A DNA stretch of 6,133 bases from NCBI GenBank assembly GCA_013215515.1, contig JABSPC010000380.1, positions 1-6,133 of the forward strand, read 5' to 3'. Below are positions 1-6,133 of the stretch, piece by piece. Under the pieces are notes generated by a model. It did not search any database. It saw only the letters and a list, made by a program, of their open reading frames with translations, and had not been told where the DNA came from. Position 1 is the stretch's first letter. Each line of letters opens with the position of its first letter. Position numbers and translations under genes: made by a program. The stretch comes from Crocinitomicaceae bacterium (GTDB taxonomy: Bacteria > Bacteroidota > Bacteroidia > Flavobacteriales_D > Crocinitomicaceae).

Positions 1-767
1 ATTGCCCCAACAATCAAATCATTGTAGACTTCACGGATGAATCAACATCAGTTTCTGATGCAATCAATTTCTGGCATTACGATTTCAGTGGACAAGGAAC
101 TTCGGCGACAGAAGACCCAACTCAATTGTTCTCAGCAAATGGAGATTACACAATTCTTCACATCGTTGGTACAGTGAATGGATGCTACGATTCGACAACT
201 CAAATTTTCAATGCGCCGGCAATTCCAGTCGCTGATTTCTCTTACAATTCGAACAACGGATTAAATGTTGGGGCGATTTTCAATTTCGTGAATACTTCAA
301 CGGATGGGTTTCTGTATCTCTGGGATTTCGGCGATACAACTTCTTCAACGCTTTCTGATCCAAGTAATACGTATTTCCACAATGGCGTTTATACAGTTAC
401 ACTGTATACAACTGGTAACCTTGGCTGTATCGATAGTACATCTCAACTCATAAATATTGAGACGATTACAACAACGATATCAACGCTTATTCCAAATGCA
501 ATTTCGCCAAATGGTGATTTAAAAAATGATGTTTGGAAGCTAGAGTTCCTTGATATTTTATTCCCAAATGCGCATGTTGATATTTTCAACGAATGGGGTC
601 AATTGTTATTCGAATCGGATGGGTATGATGTGCCATGGGATGGAACGTTCAATAATCAATTGGTTCCAGATGGCACCTATTACTACATCATTAATCTAAA
701 TTACTCAGGGGATCCTGCAACAGATATTTATAAAGGGGCGCTACTCGTACTTAAAAGCAAAAACTAA
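1..767 (+). CDS. PKD-repeat surface protein with T9SS type B sorting domain (3' part only)
   Basis: The reading frame is open from base 3 to the TAA at 765-767, giving 254 residues, and it enters from outside the window, so the true start is not visible. The visible residues begin inside a PKD-like Ig fold (about 1-70) with a degenerate core motif (WHYDF) and two cysteines (C1, C61). A second PKD domain (about 76-154) has a canonical WDFGD at 107-111. The last 95 or so residues match the gliding-motility-associated C-terminal domain: an N-AISPNGD-x-KND-type opening, IFNEWGQLLFES, then WDG and PDGTYYY. In Bacteroidota this domain routes proteins through the type IX secretion system to the cell surface. 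Inferred role: exported adhesin or surface filament protein, possibly much longer than what is seen. The sorting domain reads DLKND where the usual form is DGxND. The next gene overlaps its stop by one base and encodes a PorP/SprF-type protein, the expected partner. Ligand unknown. Confidence 0.88.
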   Translation, partial: CPNNQIIVDFTDESTSVSDAINFWHYDFSGQGTSATEDPTQLFSANGDYTILHIVGTVNGCYDSTTQIFNAPAIPVADFSYNSNNGLNVGAIFNFVNTSTDGFLYLWDFGDTTSSTLSDPSNTYFHNGVYTVTLYTTGNLGCIDSTSQLINIETITTTISTLIPNAISPNGDLKNDVWKLEFLDILFPNAHVDIFNEWGQLLFESDGYDVPWDGTFNNQLVPDGTYYYIINLNYSGDPATDIYKGALLVLKSKN

Positions 768-1759
768 TGAAAAGATTTGCATTAACACTTATAGGAACGA
801 TCATTATAGCATCGGGCGCACTTGCTCAACAACGAGCGGGATACTCGAACTTCTTGCTGAATGATTATTACTTCAATCCAGCAATTGCGGGAAGTAAAAA
901 TGTTCACACAGCTAATTTGGCCTATAGAAATCAATGGGCTGGATTTGAGGGAGCTCCAACATTAATGATCGGAAATTTCCAAGGATCAGTTAAAAACGAA
1001 GGTAAAATGGGGTATGGTCTTTCTCTTGTCTCTGAAAGAAAAGGAATTACTCAGAACACAGCTATTTATCTGAATTACGCACATCACTTCAAGTTGAGTG
1101 AAAAATTAAAGCTTGGTTTGGGAATTCAACCTGGGTATATCCAACACAGAGTTCGTTTGTATGACGCGCAAGTTGCTGATGCAGGTGATGATGTTTTAAC
1201 GGGTACTGTTTATTCAGCAAATGCATTAGACGTAAGTACTGGGTTCCATTTGTATTCAGAAAAATTCTTTTTGATGGGGTCGGCCCACCGTATACTTGGG
1301 AAGTCAATTCAGTTTACAAGCTTCAATTCAAACCTTGCTTTACACCTGAATGGAATAATTGGGTATAGCTTCCATATTAAGACGAAGGCTAAAAAGATTT
1401 TTGAATTGCAACCAAGTTTCATGGCAAGGTATGCTGCACCAGTACCCTTCCAATATACAGCTATGTTGAAAGGTACATTTGACAAAAAAATGTGGCTTGG
1501 AGTTTTATACAGATCAAATGATGCCATTGGAATTTCAGCTGGTGTGACTTTGAGAAAGAGATTTAGTATTGGATATGGATATGATTATACCTTATTTAAA
1601 ATGAGTAACTATCAATCTGGTTCTCATGAAGTAATGTTGTCGTTTGTGATTACAAAAGACAAACCATCACTTGCCGAAGAAGACGAAAACTTAAACAACA
1701 GTATTCTGGAAGAAATGCAGAAGAAGTTGGATGAGGAGAAAAAAAATAAGAATAAATAA
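767..1759 (+). CDS. PorP/SprF family type IX secretion outer-membrane protein
   Basis: This 330-residue protein has a signal peptide (MKRF, hydrophobic stretch 4-19, likely cleavage after ALA at 18-20, mature start QQRAG). Family hallmarks are the early NPAIAGS (37-43) and YRNQWAGFEGAPT (53-65), alternating GxGxxxxSE beta-strand patterns throughout, and the late GYGYDYT with SNYQSGSHEVMLSF (280-293). Length and pattern fit the PorP/SprF group of outer-membrane beta-barrel proteins. Members of this family work with the type IX secretion system; SprF is needed for export of the adhesin SprB. The ATG overlaps the upstream stop (TAATG), so translation is probably coupled to the upstream type B cargo gene, and that cargo is the inferred client. 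After the last barrel strand comes an unusual 35-residue tail (about 296-330) rich in Glu, Asp and Lys and ending KKNKNK, predicted to be helical and to sit in the periplasm. Family assignment is firm; client assignment is inference from gene order. Confidence 0.9.
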   Translation: MKRFALTLIGTIIIASGALAQQRAGYSNFLLNDYYFNPAIAGSKNVHTANLAYRNQWAGFEGAPTLMIGNFQGSVKNEGKMGYGLSLVSERKGITQNTAIYLNYAHHFKLSEKLKLGLGIQPGYIQHRVRLYDAQVADAGDDVLTGTVYSANALDVSTGFHLYSEKFFLMGSAHRILGKSIQFTSFNSNLALHLNGIIGYSFHIKTKAKKIFELQPSFMARYAAPVPFQYTAMLKGTFDKKMWLGVLYRSNDAIGISAGVTLRKRFSIGYGYDYTLFKMSNYQSGSHEVMLSFVITKDKPSLAEEDENLNNSILEEMQKKLDEEKKNKNK

Positions 1760-1767
1760 TTAGTACT

Positions 1768-4700
1768 ATGAGACTACTTAGATTTATCGTACTGTTTGCG
1801 CTGTTCATGAAAATGAGCGCCTCAACAGTCAACGCGCAAATTGATACGTTGTTTTGGTTTGCTTGCCCATGGGTAACTCCTGATCATAATGGAAATACTC
1901 CTCTTGCGTTCAGAGTTTCTACTTTCAATAATGCCGCAACGGTTAGAATGCAACTTCCTTCTGCAACTTTCGATACAACATTCGTTGTTCCTGCTAATAG
2001 TCTTGGAAATGTTGACTTGACTTACCTTGTGAACGATCTTGAAAGTGCACCTGCCAATGCTGTTTTGACAACTGGAATGAAAATCACCTCTGATGAAATG
2101 ATTACAGTGGTGTATGACTTTATTTCTCTATCACCTAACAACCCGGAAACGTATTCATTGAAAGGTCAAAATGGGATGGGACTTGAGTTCGTAGTTCCTT
2201 TTCAAACGCTTTGGGATAATAAGTTTCTAGGTGGAGCTTCTCCACTTCAGCCAAAACAGTTTTTCTCTGTTGTAGCAACCGAGGACAATACTACAATTTA
2301 TATAAAACCAAATTGTGATGTTGAAGGGCATCCTGCTGACATTACTTATTCCGTTTTGCTTCCAGTTGCTGGAAATGTTTACACCTGTCAAAATTCGGTT
2401 CAAACCACGAGCGTCCCAGGAAGTAGCTTGAGTGGTTCTATTGTTACATCAGATAAACCTGTTTCTGTTGTAATTAATGATGATTCAGTTAACCCTTCAG
2501 GTGGTGGTGGATGTTATGATTTAATGGGTGATCAAATTGTACCAACAGATGTAATTGGAAACGAGTACATCGTAAACATTGGTGGTTTGAATCCCGGTTC
2601 AAATGAGTCAATCTTTATCATACCTGCTGAAAATTTTACAACGATTACCGTAACTGACGGAGGTACATCTACACAATTAATGAATCAAGGTGAGACATGG
2701 CAATATTCAATAACCGACCTTCTCACGCATGTTATCTCAGACAAACCAGTTTACCTAATCCACATGTCTGGTTATGGGTGTGAACTTGGAATTGCAATTC
2801 TACCTCCATTGAATTGTGCTGGCTCTGATGAGGTATCATTTGCCAGAAACAATAATCAAGCGTTCTCTATAAACCTTCTTTGTGAAGCTGGGGATCAAGC
2901 TGGTTTTGCTCTTACTGCTGGAGGTGGAGGGACAGGAGTTATAAATCCTGCATCCTTCAATGTTGTGCCTGGTACAGGTGGAGCATGGGTTGGAACACAA
3001 ATTGACTATACAAATGCTCAAGTTGTCAGTGGTTTTCAGAATACTATTACAAACTCATTGGGATACTTTTCAATGGGAGTTATTAATGGTGGTGCAACTT
3101 CAGGTTGTCTTTACCACTACATGTCTTCATTCCACAGAAAAGTAATCACTGATGCAGGAACGGACATTACTGTTTGTAGCGGCGAGCCTGTTGTTAACCT
3201 AAACGGAAGTGTAATTGGTGGTACAACAACTGGTGAGTGGGAAGTTCTTAATGGAACTGGAACACTTAATAATCCAACTACCTTAATTACGACTTACGAC
3301 CCTAGCCCTGGTGATTATACCCAAGGTTTTGTGACGTTTGTTCTTTCATCCACTGGGAATTGTGAGCCGGTAAGAGACACAATGCGTATTGATTATATTC
3401 AATCTCCAATTACTAGTGCCGGTGTTGATGACTCTTATTGTAAAAATAATATTGGTGCTGTTCCAATTAGTGGATCAGTGCAGTTTGCATCCGGTGCCAG
3501 TTGGTCTGGAGGAAATGGTGGTGCTTTTGGAAACCCAGGAAGTTTAAGCACAACATACACTCTTTCTCCTGCTGATCTTGCATTGGATAGTGTGGTTCTC
3601 TATTTAACATCCGCAGGTAGTTTATTTGCCTGTCCAGATGATCAAGACACAATGGTAATTTATCTTACTCCTGCTCCTGTGGTAATTCCTGGTCCAAGTC
3701 TCGTTCTTTGTTCAAGCGAAACTATTATCAATTTAAATGGTTCTGTTTCTGGAGCAACAACGGATGGGGTATGGTCATCTTCAGGGTTTGGGGGGTTCTC
3801 TCCTTCCGCTGCTAATCCTGTGACAGATTACAACATTAGTGCAAATGATATTTTAGCCGGAACGATCTACTTAACACTTCTGTCAACAGGAAACGGTTCA
3901 TGTTTGCCTGAAGAAGACAGTATTCAAGTCACATTCTTAAATGAACCAATTGTAAATATTACTGCAAACGATTCTGTTTGTTCTAACCTAAGTCTTTTAG
4001 ATTTAAATGGAACTGTTTCTTTTGGGTTCACTTCAACTTGGACCACTGATGGATTTGGATCGGTTGTAGCGCCTGGATCTTTGACAACTCAATACAACAT
4101 TACATCAGTTGATACTGCTCAAGGGTACGTAAATGTCTATTTAGCATCGAGCCCTGGGATTTGTCCTTCAGTATTAGATTCAATGACAATCTATTTCATT
4201 GATCCACCAGATGCGAATGCTGGTATCGATCAAAACTACTGTGACAACCAAGTTGTTCAATTGAATGGTTCGGTAACGGGCGTAAGTAACATTGGTAGTT
4301 GGACTACTACAATGGGAACAGGATCGTTCAGTCCAAGTCCTAATTTATTGATCACGAACTATGTTCCGTCTCCTGAGGATTTAACGAATGGATCGGTCAC
4401 ATTAATTCTTACATCAACAAGTGTCTTTGGATGTCCTCCGGATGTTTCAACGATGACAGTCACTTTCTTAGAAACGCCTACTGCTGACTTTACAGCAACA
4501 GTTGCATGTGAAGGAGATAACACTGTGTTCACAGACCAGTCCACAACTGGTTCAGGAACAATCAGCAACTGGGGTTGGGACTTTGGTGATGCTGGAACTT
4601 CAATTGTTCAAGATCCCACTCACACCTATTCTGGAAGTGGGTCATACAATGCAACTCTAATTGCTTTTGGTAATAATGGTTGTTCTGACACAGTCATGGT

Positions 4701-5499
4701 TCCCGTTACTATTAATCCTGTTCCAATTGCAGATTTCAGCCCAACGATCGCTTGTCAAGACACGCCTGTTGATTTTGTTGACCTGTCATTCCTTTCAAGT
4801 GGAACAATTACGGATTGGTTATATGACTTCGGTGCAGCAACGAGTACAGATCAAAATCCATCTTACACATTTACGAACACAGGAGCACAATTGGTAACAC
4901 TTACCGTAACTTCTGACCTTGGATGTGTTGATGATACAGTGATGACTCTAACCATTACCCCTTCTCCAATTGCAGACTTCTCATACACTCCGAATCCTGC
5001 GTTGGTTAACGAGACAGTAACATTTACAGACCTTTCAACAGGAAATAATATCAATCAATGGTATTGGGACTTTGGAGATAACGAAGCTGACAATGTTCAA
5101 AACCCTATTCACAATTACAGCCAAGGTGGTGATTACATCATTGTTTTGGAAGTAACGGATGGTATTGGTTGTACGGATACGACTTCGAAAGTAATTACGA
5201 TTGCATTACCACCTGTTTTACCAACTGGATTTACTCCAACTGGGGATGGCGAAAATGATGTGTTCTGGATTAGAGGAGGGCCATTTGAAGCAGTTGCCTT
5301 TAATATCTATAACAATTGGGGAGAGCTAATTTTCTCTTCAAATGAAACTGATTATATCTCATCTTGGGAAGATTTAGGGTGGGATGGTATGTATAACGGA
5401 GAACCTGCACCAATGGGCGTTTACACTTGGACATTTGTTGTGCGAATGGCAAACGACCAAATTGTGAAAGATTCTGGTGATGTAACTCTAATACGATAG
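1768..5499 (+). CDS. Large modular T9SS type B surface protein: IgGFc-binding-like region, five Cys-pair repeats, three PKD domains
   Basis: This complete 1243-residue exported protein starts 8 bases after the upstream stop. A signal peptide (MRLLRF, hydrophobic 6-18) is probably cleaved after VNA (21-23). Residues about 25-460 resemble the IgGFc-binding N-terminal domain: FFSVVATEDNTTIYIKP (165-181), SIVTSDKPVSVV (224-235), a CYDLMGDQIVPT block (249-260) followed by GNEYIV, and HVISDKPVYL (321-330). Residues 461-904 are five tandem repeats of 87-91 residues, each with two cysteines about 61-64 apart. Three PKD domains follow (905-986, 987-1067, 1068-1148), with WDFGD in the first and third and a degenerate YDFGA in the second. 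Residues 1149-1243 are the type B sorting domain (FTPTGDGENDVF, NIYNNWGELIFSS, WDG, MGVYTW). Expected location is the cell surface after type IX secretion. The modular Ig-like build suggests adhesion or a matrix role; the ligand is not known. The PorP/SprF-like gene 2 bases downstream is the likely dedicated partner. Confidence 0.9.
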   Translation: MRLLRFIVLFALFMKMSASTVNAQIDTLFWFACPWVTPDHNGNTPLAFRVSTFNNAATVRMQLPSATFDTTFVVPANSLGNVDLTYLVNDLESAPANAVLTTGMKITSDEMITVVYDFISLSPNNPETYSLKGQNGMGLEFVVPFQTLWDNKFLGGASPLQPKQFFSVVATEDNTTIYIKPNCDVEGHPADITYSVLLPVAGNVYTCQNSVQTTSVPGSSLSGSIVTSDKPVSVVINDDSVNPSGGGGCYDLMGDQIVPTDVIGNEYIVNIGGLNPGSNESIFIIPAENFTTITVTDGGTSTQLMNQGETWQYSITDLLTHVISDKPVYLIHMSGYGCELGIAILPPLNCAGSDEVSFARNNNQAFSINLLCEAGDQAGFALTAGGGGTGVINPASFNVVPGTGGAWVGTQIDYTNAQVVSGFQNTITNSLGYFSMGVINGGATSGCLYHYMSSFHRKVITDAGTDITVCSGEPVVNLNGSVIGGTTTGEWEVLNGTGTLNNPTTLITTYDPSPGDYTQGFVTFVLSSTGNCEPVRDTMRIDYIQSPITSAGVDDSYCKNNIGAVPISGSVQFASGASWSGGNGGAFGNPGSLSTTYTLSPADLALDSVVLYLTSAGSLFACPDDQDTMVIYLTPAPVVIPGPSLVLCSSETIINLNGSVSGATTDGVWSSSGFGGFSPSAANPVTDYNISANDILAGTIYLTLLSTGNGSCLPEEDSIQVTFLNEPIVNITANDSVCSNLSLLDLNGTVSFGFTSTWTTDGFGSVVAPGSLTTQYNITSVDTAQGYVNVYLASSPGICPSVLDSMTIYFIDPPDANAGIDQNYCDNQVVQLNGSVTGVSNIGSWTTTMGTGSFSPSPNLLITNYVPSPEDLTNGSVTLILTSTSVFGCPPDVSTMTVTFLETPTADFTATVACEGDNTVFTDQSTTGSGTISNWGWDFGDAGTSIVQDPTHTYSGSGSYNATLIAFGNNGCSDTVMVPVTINPVPIADFSPTIACQDTPVDFVDLSFLSSGTITDWLYDFGAATSTDQNPSYTFTNTGAQLVTLTVTSDLGCVDDTVMTLTITPSPIADFSYTPNPALVNETVTFTDLSTGNNINQWYWDFGDNEADNVQNPIHNYSQGGDYIIVLEVTDGIGCTDTTSKVITIALPPVLPTGFTPTGDGENDVFWIRGGPFEAVAFNIYNNWGELIFSSNETDYISSWEDLGWDGMYNGEPAPMGVYTWTFVVRMANDQIVKDSGDVTLIR
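3148..4479 (+). repeat. Five tandem 87-91-residue protein repeats within the large surface protein
   Basis: Repeat units by residue are 461-547, 548-636, 637-727, 728-814 and 815-904. The shared pattern is AGxDxxxC near the start, then LNGSV (varied to ISGSV in unit 2 and LNGTV in unit 4), a G-x-W or T-W core, a TTY or TxY with a following P/S-x-D, L-x-S-T/S, a second Cys, D-x-M-x-I/V and a closing aromatic-rich strand ending in P. Cysteine pairs are C470/C532, C558/C622, C648/C712, C738/C799 and C825/C889, consistent with one disulfide per Ig-like domain. Units are clearly related but diverged at both protein and DNA level, so this is old duplication, not recent slippage. Boundaries are set by eye and could shift a few residues. 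I do not recognise a named family for the unit. Confidence 0.8.
4480..5211 (+). repeat. Three tandem PKD domains
   Basis: Three units of about 81 residues lie between the two-cysteine repeats and the sorting domain: 905-986, 987-1067 and 1068-1148 of the protein. Each opens with a V/I/T-ADF strand and ends with D-x-x-x near TIN or TIT. The canonical WDFGD appears at 937-941 and 1100-1104; the middle unit has YDFGA at 1019-1023. Each has D/QNP or DP followed by H/S-x-Y about ten residues later (DPTHTY, NPSYTF, NPIHNY), the usual PKD pattern. Units one and two have a cysteine pair (C914/C972, C996/C1053), while unit three has only C1135. PKD domains usually act as extracellular spacers or binding modules. 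Confidence 0.85.
5212..5499 (+). other. T9SS type B C-terminal sorting domain
   Basis: The last 95 residues of the large surface protein carry the order of motifs of the gliding-motility-associated C-terminal domain: P-x-GFTPTGDGENDVF, a hydrophobic strand, IYNNWGELIFSS, W-DG, APMGVYTW and a final VTLIR strand. Known examples are export signals for the type IX secretion system that depend on SprF-like partners. Compared with the equivalent domain at about 486-767, the motifs are the same but the surrounding residues differ widely. Confidence 0.87.
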
Positions 5500-5501
5500 T
5501 T

Positions 5502-5852
5502 ATGATGAAGAAACTCTTATTTATAGGACTGTTTGGGTTGGGGTCATTTGGATCTCAAGCTCAAGACGCGCACTTGTCTATGTATGACGCTGCACCTATT
5601 TTCTTGAACCCTGCAATGACAGGTGTTTTTCAAGGAGACTGGAGATTGCATGCACAATACCGAACGCAGTGGAAAGCCGTGAATTACAAACCGTACACAA
5701 CTTCTCTGATAAGTTTCGATGCTCCGGTTAAGAAATGGGGCTTTGGTGCACAGATTTCTAATTTCCGCGCGGGAATTGGTAATTACAACGCACTTAATGG
5801 AACTGTGTCTGTAGCATACACAACTTCAATTGATAAAAGTAGCAAAACATAA
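5502..5852 (+). CDS. PorP/SprF family protein, truncated after the N-terminal third
   Basis: Only 116 residues are encoded before a TAA, against roughly 300 or more for the family and 330 for the intact copy at 767-1759. The visible part is a good family match: signal peptide (MMKKLLF, hydrophobic to about 17, likely cleavage after SQA at 18-20, mature start QDAHLS), LNPAMTG (35-41), YRTQW (53-57), WGFGAQISN (79-87) and GIGNYN (91-96). The start could be ATG 5502 or ATG 5505; both follow the upstream stop by a few bases. The match stops at about SIDKSSKT, just before the TAA. Neither other forward frame restores the family pattern: one runs 26 codons, the other about 14, without barrel motifs. 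It is either a broken gene or a real gene joined to unrelated sequence by rearrangement or misassembly. By position it would have been the partner of the large surface protein. A 116-residue product could not form the whole barrel. Confidence 0.75.
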   Translation: MMKKLLFIGLFGLGSFGSQAQDAHLSMYDAAPIFLNPAMTGVFQGDWRLHAQYRTQWKAVNYKPYTTSLISFDAPVKKWGFGAQISNFRAGIGNYNALNGTVSVAYTTSIDKSSKT

Positions 5853-6133
5853 TGAAGATCAGGCAATATATCCACAGCAAATTACTTATTACTAAAAGTT
5901 TTTCTTTTACACTACCTTACACGTTTTCCTAGCATACGCTTTTTTTCAAGTGTAGATACAAAGACTCCTGTATACCACACCTCTATGAAAAACAATACAA
6001 AATGCAAAAATAAATAATACTAGATATTAACCAATATCTTACACTCACCATACTTAGAATATGTAATACTAAATTATACAAATATGTACAATAACAACAG
6101 CCTATAAGAAATAAGAATATAACATATAAATAC
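5853..6133. other. AT-rich segment without recognisable genes
   Basis: No open frame of meaningful length exists on either strand; stops are frequent in all frames. Hand count gives about 27% GC over the segment, with roughly 53 C to 23 G on the + strand, unlike the about 40% GC genes next to it. Runs such as TTTTTTTTC near 5940 and many TA-rich words are present. A short inverted repeat sits at 6022-6039. I see no tRNA, rRNA, terminator with a strong GC stem, or insertion-sequence end. It may be intergenic DNA, sequence from another replicon or organism, or low-quality contig end. Confidence 0.6.
6022..6039. repeat. Short perfect inverted repeat (7-bp arms, 4-base loop)
   Basis: AGATATT at 6022-6028 pairs with AATATCT at 6033-6039 around AACC. 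The arms are AT-rich with one G-C pair each, so the hairpin would be weak, and there is no following T-run typical of a terminator. In DNA of this composition it may occur by chance. Confidence 0.3.

Noticed and set aside
126..128. TTG as the start of the first protein
   Set aside because: The frame is open all the way to the window edge and residues before it continue a PKD domain, so this is an internal Leu codon.
1089..5054. Several open frames of 60-78 codons on the other strand or in other frames inside the large genes
   Set aside because: They overlap well-supported coding regions with clear domains and show no recognisable motifs of their own.
5894..5908. AAAAG-TTTTT-CTTTT possible hairpin as a terminator for the operon
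   Set aside because: Only a five-pair stem with a single G-C pair; not stable enough to claim as a terminator.
5852..5932. A 26-codon frame starting ATGAAGATC, overlapping the stop of the truncated PorP/SprF gene as TAATG
   Set aside because: It mimics the 767 junction, but the product has no family pattern, no good signal peptide, and lies in low-complexity DNA where short frames are expected.
5983..6051. Minus-strand 22-codon frame with a hydrophobic, aromatic-rich product
   Set aside because: Too short, and the hydrophobicity follows from AT-rich codons; no start signal or context supports it.
5853..6133. CRISPR array, tRNA or insertion-sequence end in the AT-rich tail
   Set aside because: No regularly spaced repeats, no cloverleaf-like arms, and no terminal inverted repeats or transposase frame could be found.

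Overview
The window looks like a chromosomal fragment of a Bacteroidota bacterium, most likely Flavobacteriales or a near relative. The evidence is protein content: two large exported proteins ending in the gliding-motility-type C-terminal domain (type B sorting signal of the type IX secretion system, T9SS), and two PorP/SprF-family outer-membrane proteins. Moderate-to-low GC (about 40% in the genes by eye), A-rich stretches before some starts and no clear Shine-Dalgarno sequences agree with this. The genus cannot be named from what is visible.

Layout: all genes are on the + strand and tightly packed. (1) 1-767 is the 3' end of a large PKD-repeat surface protein with a type B sorting domain. 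(2) 767-1759 is an intact PorP/SprF-like protein whose ATG overlaps the previous stop by one base (TAATG). (3) 1768-5499 is a complete 1243-residue modular surface protein: signal peptide, an N-terminal region resembling the IgGFc-binding domain, five tandem two-cysteine repeats of about 88 residues, three PKD domains and a type B sorting domain. (4) 5502-5852 is the N-terminal third of a second PorP/SprF-like protein, which ends abruptly. (5) 5853-6133 has no supportable gene and a sharply different composition (about 27% GC, C more than twice as common as G, by hand count).

Together the genes read as two consecutive cargo-plus-partner units: adhesin then PorP/SprF, twice. In the known SprB/SprF case an SprF-type protein is needed to export or anchor a type B cargo, so each PorP/SprF here is inferred to serve the adhesin encoded just upstream. 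Spacings of -1, 8 and 2 bases suggest one transcript, with its promoter upstream of the window. The main oddity is the broken second PorP/SprF gene and the foreign-looking tail. This may be a real truncation at a rearrangement or an assembly artefact at a contig end; the sequence alone cannot decide.
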